This document shows, in pieces, positions 6,119 through 10,385 of a stretch of 10,385 nt of DNA. The stretch lies in assembly GCA_041557595.1 (NCBI GenBank), contig JBFFGE010000166.1, forward strand, positions 1 to 10,385. The letters are read 5' to 3'. Each line of letters opens with the position of its first letter. Positions within the stretch are counted from its first letter, which is position 1. Both the position numbers and the translations under genes were made by a program. Under the pieces are notes generated by a model that saw only the letters and a list, made by a program, of their open reading frames with translations, was not told the origin of the DNA and ran no database searches. This DNA comes from JAOTYV01 sp041557595. GTDB lineage: Bacteria > Pseudomonadota > Alphaproteobacteria > UBA8366.

Positions 6119-7639
6119 TCACCCTTGCGGCAACACCCGGCGGTAACTGAGCGCCTCGGCGATGTGGACGCGGCGGACATTGGCCTCTTCGGCCATGTCG
6201 GCCAGCGTGCGGGCGACGCGCAGCACCCGGTGGTAGCCGCGCGCCGACAGTTTCATGCGGTCCGCCGCCTCGGTCAGCAACCGCCGTCCCTCCGCGTCCG
6301 GCGCGGCGACGTCTTCCAGCAGCGCGCCGTCGGCCTCCGCGTTGCTGCGCACGGCCACACCGTCCGGCAGGTCCCGGTAGCGCGCCGCCTGGATCGCGCG
6401 GGCGCGGCCGACCCGTTCGGCGACCATCGCCGAATCCTCCGCCGGCGGCGGCAGCGAGAGGTCGGCGGCGCGCACGGCGGGGACGTCGACATGCAGATCG
6501 ATGCGGTCGAACAGCGGCCCCGAGATCTTCGCCTGATAGTCGCGGGCGCAGCGCGGCGCCCGGTTGCAGGCGAGTTCCGCGTCGTCGAGATGGCCGCAGC
6601 GGCACGGGTTCATCGCCGCGACCAGCTGGAACCGGGCGGGATAGGTGACATGCGCATTGGCGCGGGCGACCGCGGCGCGGCCCGATTCCATCGGTTGGCG
6701 CAGCGATTCCAGCGTCGCGCGGGCGAATTCCGGCAGCTCGTCGAGGAACAGCACGCCGCAATGGGCGAGCGAGATTTCCCCCGGCCGGGCGCGCAATCCG
6801 CCGCCGACCAGGGCCGGCAGCGAGGCCGAATGATGCGGATCGCGGAACGGCCGGTCCCGCGTGATACGGCCGTCGGCGAGCCGGCCGGCGACGCTCTGGA
6901 TCATGCTGACCTCGAGCGCTTCGCGGGGGCCGAGCGGCGGCAGCAGCCCCGGCAGCCGCTGCGCCAGCATCGACTTGCCGGCGCCGGGCGGGCCGACGAG
7001 CAACAGGTTGTGGCCGCCCGACGCGGCCACTTCGAGGTCGCGTTTCGCCGTCTCCTGCCCCTTGATGTCCTTGAGGTCGAGCGGGTCGGCCGCCGCCTCG
7101 CGCAGCCGCGGCTCCGGCGCGCTCAGCACCTGGACGCCCTTGAAGTGGTTGATCAGCGCGAGCAGGCTCGGCGGGGCGAGGATCTCCACCTCGCCGGCCC
7201 AGGCCGCCTCGCCGCCGCAGGCCGCCGGGCAGATCAGCCCGAGCCCGGCCGCGTTGGCGCCGATCGCGGCCGGCAGCACGCCCGCCACCGGCGCGATCGC
7301 GCCGTCCAGCGCCAGCTCGCCGAGTGCGGCGTAGCCGGCCAGGTCTTCCGGTGGCAGCACCTCCATGGCGACCAGCAGGCCGAGCGCGATCGGCAGGTCG
7401 AAATGGCTGCCTTCCTTGAGCAGGTCGGCGGGCGAGAGGTTCACGGTGATGCGCTTCGGCGGCAGGCCGAGCCCGAGCGCGCCCAGCGCGGCGCGCACCC
7501 GCTCGCGGCTCTCGGCGACCGCCTTGTCCGGCAGGCCGACCACGGTGAAGGCGGGCAGCCCGTTCGACATCTGCACCTGCACGTCGACCGGCAGGGTGTC
7601 GATGCCTTGGAAGGCGACGGTATTGATGCGTGCGACCAT
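6119..7639 (-). CDS. yifB: YifB/ComM-family Mg-chelatase-like AAA+ ATPase
   Basis: 506 residues, the usual length of this family. Residues 1-165 form the Lon-protease-like N-terminal domain (MVARINTVAFQGID, VVGLPDKAVAESRERVRAAL, VNLSPADLLKEGSHFDLPIA). The AAA+ core has Walker A GPPGAGKS (216-223), Walker B GVLFLDE (295-301) and DPHHSAS (267-273). A four-cysteine cluster, C346, C348, C358 and C364 (NPCRCG...C...C), is a probable zinc site. SGPLFDRIDLHVDVP (373-387) and a C-terminal helical Mg-chelatase domain (from about 400, ending SYRRVLPQG) complete it. ComM, the studied member, is a hexameric DNA helicase aiding branch migration in natural transformation; that role here is by homology. The start was chosen from the conserved MVARINTVAF; upstream in-frame sequence is low-complexity. 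No clear promoter or strong ribosome site is visible. Confidence 0.95.
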   Translation of the reverse strand: MVARINTVAFQGIDTLPVDVQVQMSNGLPAFTVVGLPDKAVAESRERVRAALGALGLGLPPKRITVNLSPADLLKEGSHFDLPIALGLLVAMEVLPPEDLAGYAALGELALDGAIAPVAGVLPAAIGANAAGLGLICPAACGGEAAWAGEVEILAPPSLLALINHFKGVQVLSAPEPRLREAAADPLDLKDIKGQETAKRDLEVAASGGHNLLLVGPPGAGKSMLAQRLPGLLPPLGPREALEVSMIQSVAGRLADGRITRDRPFRDPHHSASLPALVGGGLRARPGEISLAHCGVLFLDELPEFARATLESLRQPMESGRAAVARANAHVTYPARFQLVAAMNPCRCGHLDDAELACNRAPRCARDYQAKISGPLFDRIDLHVDVPAVRAADLSLPPPAEDSAMVAERVGRARAIQAARYRDLPDGVAVRSNAEADGALLEDVAAPDAEGRRLLTEAADRMKLSARGYHRVLRVARTLADMAEEANVRRVHIAEALSYRRVLPQG

Positions 7640-7801
7640 GATATGTCTTTCCCGCAAAAGTTTAGGGAGTCCGCGGGCGCGGCGATAGCCCCCAGATCGG
7701 CGATGCGTCGGCGGCCGGCCCGGACTCCGTCTCCGGCCTGTCTCGAGGCGGCCTGAAAGTCCGTGGCGGCGGCGCGGCGGACGCCGTGATAGGCTGCGCG
7801 G

Positions 7802-8146
7802 ATGAACCGCGTCGCGCCCATCGGAGCCGTGCTCCTGCTGCTCGCCTTGCCGTCCTGCGTGTCTCCGGATGCGCCGGGGGAGCCGCCCCGGGAATCGTCC
7901 GCGCTCCGCGCCGAGGCGCAATGCCGCGCGGAACGGGATCGCCGCCTCGACGCGCTGGAGTATGAAGCCCAAAGCATCAGGACGATGATCGACACCGACG
8001 CGGCGACCGTCGATGCGCCGGAATTTCAGTTGCGCAAGACCGAACGGGCGCTGCTGAAAGACATCGAGGCCGATAAGGAGGCCGCGCGGGCGCGGTATCG
8101 CGCCTGTCTGCGACCTGGCCGGCCGGGCGGTCCCGCACGGCCGTGA
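7802..8146 (+). CDS. Small putative lipoprotein with coiled-coil body
   Basis: 114 residues. The N-terminus MNRVAPIGAVLLLLALPSC has a basic start, a hydrophobic core and a lipobox-like LPSC, so Cys19 may be lipidated after export. LPSC is a tolerable but not ideal match. Residues about 20-35 are a Pro/Ser/Glu linker, then about 34-108 are highly charged and helical, suited to a coiled coil (QCRAERDRRLDALEYEAQSI, KTERALLKDIEADKEAARAR), ending in a Gly/Pro-rich tail. Cys41 and Cys107 could form a disulfide. The family is not recognised. The Shine-Dalgarno is weak. It is divergent from the yifB-like gene across 162 bases in which I see no clear promoter. Confidence 0.7.
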   Translation: MNRVAPIGAVLLLLALPSCVSPDAPGEPPRESSALRAEAQCRAERDRRLDALEYEAQSIRTMIDTDAATVDAPEFQLRKTERALLKDIEADKEAARARYRACLRPGRPGGPARP

Positions 8147-8171
8147 CGAATGCTCGCAATCGGTGTCGTCA

Positions 8172-8194
8172 CCCGATAAAGTAAAATTATCGGG
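8172..8194. promoter_or_regulatory. 8-bp perfect inverted repeat after the lipoprotein gene
   Basis: CCCGATAA (8172-8179) and TTATCGGG (8187-8194) flank a 7-base spacer AGTAAAA. No T-run follows on either strand, so a terminator is not well supported. The symmetry fits an operator for a dimeric regulator, or a weak hairpin end for the lipoprotein mRNA, whose stop is 26 bases upstream. Confidence 0.4.
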
Positions 8195-8240
8195 ACCGGC
8201 ATTGGGGCGGCGGCGCCGAAAAATCCCGCAAGGTACGAAT

Positions 8241-8273
8241 TTCATTATGGAATTCTTAATGAATTGCATGCAA
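8241..8273. promoter_or_regulatory. Adjacent palindromes in an AT-rich stretch upstream of the PAS gene
   Basis: TTCATTA (8241-8247) and TAATGAA (8257-8263) flank a spacer that contains GAATTC. Directly after it comes TTGCATGCAA (8264-8273), a perfect ten-base palindrome. The stretch is AT-rich in an otherwise GC-rich window and lies 107-139 bases before the PAS-type gene. It could hold regulator sites and a promoter, but no clear -35/-10 pair was identified. Confidence 0.35.
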
Positions 8274-8306
8274 GTTAAATTGGATCGAAACCGGTAATGG
8301 AGGCAG

Positions 8307-8341
8307 AGGCGATGTGGGACGATCGCGCCTGGAATTTTTTT
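8307..8341 (+). promoter_or_regulatory. Attenuator-like hairpin and T-run in the leader of the PAS gene
   Basis: AGGCG (8307-8311) can pair with CGCCT (8326-8330), plus a possible AT/AT continuation inside with a bulge. It is followed by GGAA and seven T (8335-8341). The stem is short, so termination would be weak. It stands 39 bases before the ATG of the PAS-type gene and overlaps a tiny Trp-containing frame, a layout that recalls transcriptional attenuators. Evidence is limited to this arrangement. Confidence 0.3.
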
Positions 8342-8362
8342 ATGGATGAAAGCGGACGCTGA
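8312..8362 (+). CDS. Possible 16-residue leader peptide
   Basis: ATG at 8312 has GGAGG eight bases upstream and encodes MWDDRAWNFFMDESGR, with two Trp and two Phe in 16 residues, then TGA. The following PAS-type gene begins 17 bases later. The frame spans the T-run of the hairpin at 8307-8341. It may be a regulatory leader peptide or chance; at this length the only support is the ribosome site and its position. Confidence 0.25.
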   Translation: MWDDRAWNFFMDESGR

Positions 8363-8379
8363 CCGCGGAAGGCTTTGAA

Positions 8380-8883
8380 ATGTCCGTTCCGCACATAAGA
8401 CGGCCATCCGGGCGTGAGAACGTGCCGGTGCCGGAGTCTTGCCACCCCAAAATTCGGGCGCTGCTGGATTATTGGCAATCGATCCATCCCGAATCCGGCG
8501 GCCTGCCCGGCCGACAGCATTTCGATCCGGTTGAAATTCCAGAATTACTTGCCAATCTATGGTTGATCGATGTGGTCCGCGATCCCATCCGGTTCCGGTT
8601 CCGGTTGATCGGAACGTTGGTGGTCGATTATGCGGGCGAGGACAATACCGGCAAATGGCTGTATGAGCGCTGGCCGAATTTCGACGATACCGGCTATGTG
8701 AGCGTCGTCGAATCGCGCCAACCGAGCTGGGCCCGAGGGCCGTCGCGGTTCCGACCCGAGAAAGAATATTACGAGATCGAGCGGGTGCGCCTGCCGCTCG
8801 CCGCGGATGGCGAAAACGTCGACATGATTGTGGCGTTGACGGTGTTCTTCGACCGCAACGGCGACGAAATCTTCCGCAACTAG
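8380..8883 (+). CDS. PAS-domain protein of the PF07310 (PAS_5) type
   Basis: 167 residues, a single domain. LPGRQHFDPVEIPELLANLWLIDV (residues 42-65) is the family signature, followed by RFRFRLIGT (71-79) and VDYAGEDNTGKWL (82-94). The sheet ends with YEIERVRLPLAADG (131-144) and VDMIVALTVFF (147-157). Proteins of this kind are numerous in Alphaproteobacteria and are thought to sense small ligands or redox state. No output domain (kinase, GGDEF, DNA-binding) is attached, so it would act through a partner or simply bind a ligand. GGAAGG lies seven bases before the ATG. It is preceded by a palindrome-rich leader, and its stop is also within a CTAG. Family call is fairly sure, function unknown. 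Confidence 0.85.
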   Translation: MSVPHIRRPSGRENVPVPESCHPKIRALLDYWQSIHPESGGLPGRQHFDPVEIPELLANLWLIDVVRDPIRFRFRLIGTLVVDYAGEDNTGKWLYERWPNFDDTGYVSVVESRQPSWARGPSRFRPEKEYYEIERVRLPLAADGENVDMIVALTVFFDRNGDEIFRN

Positions 8884-8913
8884 CGGCTCCCGGCCGAGCA
8901 GGCGTGCCCGGGG

Positions 8914-8942
8914 TTGCCAAAATCCAAAAACTGTATTATAAT
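8914..8942 (+). promoter_or_regulatory. Near-consensus sigma70 promoter of the flagellin-like gene
   Basis: -35 TTGCCA (8914-8919, five of six), a 17-base spacer, then perfect -10 TATAAT (8937-8942). The -10 sits inside a 14-base perfect palindrome TGTATTATAATACA (8932-8945), which could also be a regulator site. A start near 8949 leaves about 119 bases of leader before the ATG at 9068. Main flagellin genes of several alphaproteobacteria use sigma54 or sigma28; no such motif was seen here. Confidence 0.7.
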
Positions 8943-8964
8943 ACAATAGGTTACTAGACATTTC

Positions 8965-8991
8965 TTGCCTAGGTCATAGGCAAAATTTGCC
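8965..8991 (+). promoter_or_regulatory. Overlapping, mutually exclusive hairpins in the leader
   Basis: TTGCCTA (8965-8971) pairs with TAGGCAA (8977-8983) around a 5-base loop. The same middle arm, GGCAAA (8979-8984), can instead pair with TTTGCC (8986-8991), centred on A8985, though the single-base centre means some pairs would open in RNA. As DNA these are three alternating TTGCC/GGCAA half-sites. Either a protein operator just downstream of the start site or an RNA switch in the leader is possible. Confidence 0.45.
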
Positions 8992-9067
8992 GTTTGTGCG
9001 ACATCGGGCACCGCGTTGCGGGCACGGTCGACCACGGCGCCAGGCGGCACCGAACGGAGCCATGGGC

Positions 9068-10201
9068 ATGAATACCGCCTTCAAGGTCGGTGTATTCGGG
9101 ATCAAGAGCCGGTTTTCCGCGCTGAACAGCGAGGCGAACAGGGGCCTGGTGTCGCTGCTGCCCAATGTTTCCTCGAGTCGCAATTTGCAGGGCGCCGCGC
9201 GGGCCAATGCGGCCGCGCTGCGCGCCGGACAAAACGTCCGAAGCGGCGTCGACACCCTGGAGGGCGAGGCGCGGCTGGCCGGTCAGCGGGCGACGGCCTA
9301 TGGGCGGCTCAGCTCCAAGCTTACCAGGACCGTGAAAGCGATCGAAAAGGCGCACGGCAAGCTGCTCGAGATCAAGGAAATCCTGAGCGATATGCGCAAG
9401 CAGATCACCCTGGCGCAGAGCGGCACGATCGACGATTCGCAACGCCGGCAGCATGCCAATGAATTCGACCGGCTGCTCGGCACGCTCAATATCAAAGCGC
9501 GCAATGGCGGCTCGGTCGGCAGCAATCTCATTGGCAACCGGATCCGGGATGTCTTTACCCCGGACACCCTGACCTACAAGACCAAGCCGAACAGTCCGGC
9601 GAGCCAAACCGTCAAGGGCATCTATTCCGGCAGCGACTATCAGGTCATCGACGGCGGTGGCGGCGTGTTTCTGCCGGATCTCTATGGCCCGATCCTGAAA
9701 GCCTTTCCGGAAACCGACGGCGATTCAGGCGAGCTCGTCTCGGATGACGATACGGTCGACTTCGACGCCGATACCGGCGCCATTTCGATCACCCGCAACG
9801 GCGAAAGCACCCCTTTTCTCACCGGCACCCTGGAGCGCAAGGGCCTCGCCGTGTTGCATTCGTTTCTGTACGGCAATTTCACCGATGCCGCGAAACGCGA
9901 CGAAGCGCTGTCCGATCTCGACGCCGCCTCGTCCAAGCTGCGGTTCAATATCGCGGTTCTCGAAGGGGAACTCGCCAAGGTCTCCGCGCATCGCGACTTC
10001 AACAAGAAACTGGTCGCCGATCACAGCGCGCTGGCCGGCCGGGTGGAGCAGCAGGCGCTCAGCGCCGATAGCCGGCAGGGATTGGTGGCGCAACGTCAGC
10101 AATTGCTGTTCGCCAGCGCCTTCCGAAGCACCCTGTCGTTCGACCGCACCGGCGGCGTCCTGGCGTTCGGCACGGCCAGCCTGTTCGATTTCAAGATCTA
10201 G
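9068..10201 (+). CDS. Flagellin-like filament protein, non-canonical
   Basis: 377 residues. The N-terminal half is helical, and residues about 92-156 follow the flagellin D1 pattern: AIEKAHGKLLEIKEILSDMR, then SGTIDDSQRRQHANEFDRLL and a GSNLIG-like end (151-156), comparable to the usual N-G-xNLL. A variable middle (about 157-270) is Asp/Gly/Thr-rich. The C-terminal helices (about 274-357) match flagellin C-terminal D1/D0, with alternating hydrophobics and VAQRQQLLFASAF near the end. The usual N-terminal IN-T-N-A and RLSSGLRI signatures are missing. It could be a divergent flagellin, a hook-associated (FlgL-like) protein or a paralogue with another role. ATG 9068 has GGAG eight bases upstream; ATG 9062 would have only two. 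No other flagellar gene is in the window. The TAG stop lies in the CTAG that opens a repeat. Confidence 0.72.
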   Translation: MNTAFKVGVFGIKSRFSALNSEANRGLVSLLPNVSSSRNLQGAARANAAALRAGQNVRSGVDTLEGEARLAGQRATAYGRLSSKLTRTVKAIEKAHGKLLEIKEILSDMRKQITLAQSGTIDDSQRRQHANEFDRLLGTLNIKARNGGSVGSNLIGNRIRDVFTPDTLTYKTKPNSPASQTVKGIYSGSDYQVIDGGGGVFLPDLYGPILKAFPETDGDSGELVSDDDTVDFDADTGAISITRNGESTPFLTGTLERKGLAVLHSFLYGNFTDAAKRDEALSDLDAASSKLRFNIAVLEGELAKVSAHRDFNKKLVADHSALAGRVEQQALSADSRQGLVAQRQQLLFASAFRSTLSFDRTGGVLAFGTASLFDFKI

Positions 10202-10249
10202 CGCAAATCCCGAGCGAACCGAAACGGTTCGCGACGACGTATTTGCGTA
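10198..10249. repeat. 52-base repeat, copy 1, overlapping a stop codon
   Basis: This copy is identical to 10334-10385 except at base 10202 (C here, A in copy 2). It starts CTAGCGCAAATCCC. The inner perfect hairpin is GCGAACCG (10214-10221), AAA, CGGTTCGC (10225-10232), with outer arms GCAAAT (10203-10208) and ATTTGC (10241-10246). The pattern resembles the common rhizobial intergenic palindrome with a GAGC...GGTTCGCG core, but the base sequence differs. Its first TAG is the stop codon of the flagellin-like gene. Confidence 0.85.
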
Positions 10250-10262
10250 AGAACCAAGAGTA

Positions 10263-10304
10263 TAGACCATTTCATATGCGTCAATTTAAACAAGAAATGG
10301 TCTA
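10263..10304. repeat. 11-bp inverted repeat with TAGACC/GGTCTA ends
   Basis: TAGACCATTTC (10263-10273) and GAAATGGTCTA (10294-10304) are perfect complements around a 20-base AT-rich spacer, followed by G to give a right-hand CTAG. It lies between the two copies of the 52-base repeat. A partial resemblance, TAGACATTTCTTG, stands at 8955-8967 before the flagellin-like gene. There is no T-run after the stem. Confidence 0.65.
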
Positions 10305-10333
10305 GCCTGAAGGCGCGCGGCGCCGGCGGGACG

Positions 10334-10385
10334 CTAGAGCAAATCCCGAGCGAACCGAAACGGTTCGCGACGACGTATTTGCGTA
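10334..10385. repeat. 52-base repeat, copy 2, reaching the window edge
   Basis: Starts CTAGAGCAAATCCC and carries the same GCGAACCG (10350-10357), AAA, CGGTTCGC (10361-10368) hairpin as copy 1. One base differs in 52. The repeat may continue beyond the window, so its true right boundary is unknown. In this copy the left CTAG is not part of a gene. Confidence 0.85.

Noticed and set aside
5672..7756. 694-residue plus-strand open frame
   Set aside because: It runs out of frame through the TM2 gene and antisense to the yifB-like gene, with Arg/Gly/His-rich shadow composition.
8256..8278. Possible CtrA box with two TTAA half-sites
   Set aside because: The half-sites are 15 bases apart instead of the seven of the TTAA-N7-TTAA motif.
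7640..8920. Upstream extension of the yifB-like frame
   Set aside because: The open frame continues, but the family begins at MVARINTVAF (7639) and the protein is then the standard 506 residues. The extension is low-complexity and antisense to the lipoprotein and PAS-type genes.
10198..10385. CRISPR-like array from the repeated 52-base units
   Set aside because: Only two copies are seen, the repeats are strongly palindromic and longer than typical CRISPR repeats, the spacer is 84 bases with its own inverted repeat, and no cas gene is present.

Overview
The window looks like chromosomal DNA of a GC-rich alphaproteobacterium. The grounds are a PAS-like protein of the PF07310 type, which is found mostly in Alphaproteobacteria, a glycosyltransferase resembling rhizobial ExoO, strong G/C use at third codon positions, and small palindromic intergenic repeats that resemble those of Hyphomicrobiales and relatives. 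Genus cannot be read from the sequence. No rRNA, tRNA, CRISPR array, transposase or phage gene was seen.

Layout from left to right. Positions 1-89 hold a palindromic repeat cut by the window edge. A possible 64-residue membrane peptide follows on the minus strand (142-336). Then comes a gene-poor stretch ending in a strong plus-strand terminator with no gene upstream of it (584-630), which is a candidate small RNA. An alpha/beta hydrolase (minus) and a secreted staphylococcal-nuclease-like protein with a long proline-rich tail (plus) are divergently arranged. Convergent to the nuclease is the most striking item: a 28-codon gene at 2570-2656 (minus). It has its own sigma70-like promoter, a ten-base perfect Shine-Dalgarno and an intrinsic terminator.

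Next come an AlkP-superfamily hydrolase and an ExoO-like family 2 glycosyltransferase, 18 bases apart and probably one operon for modifying a surface glycan. A two-unit TM2 membrane protein follows, convergent with a full-length YifB/ComM AAA+ ATPase (minus). Then come a small lipoprotein and a single-domain PAS-type protein preceded by a palindrome-rich leader. The last gene is a flagellin-like protein with a near-consensus promoter and overlapping hairpins in its leader.

Short inverted repeats bounded by the rare tetranucleotide CTAG occur at 43-89, 5515-5568 and twice near 10200-10385. In two cases the left CTAG of the repeat contains the TAG stop codon of the gene before it. Apart from the phosphohydrolase/glycosyltransferase pair, the genes appear to be independent units rather than one pathway. 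The best candidates for something undescribed are the 28-residue peptide unit and the CTAG-bounded repeats.
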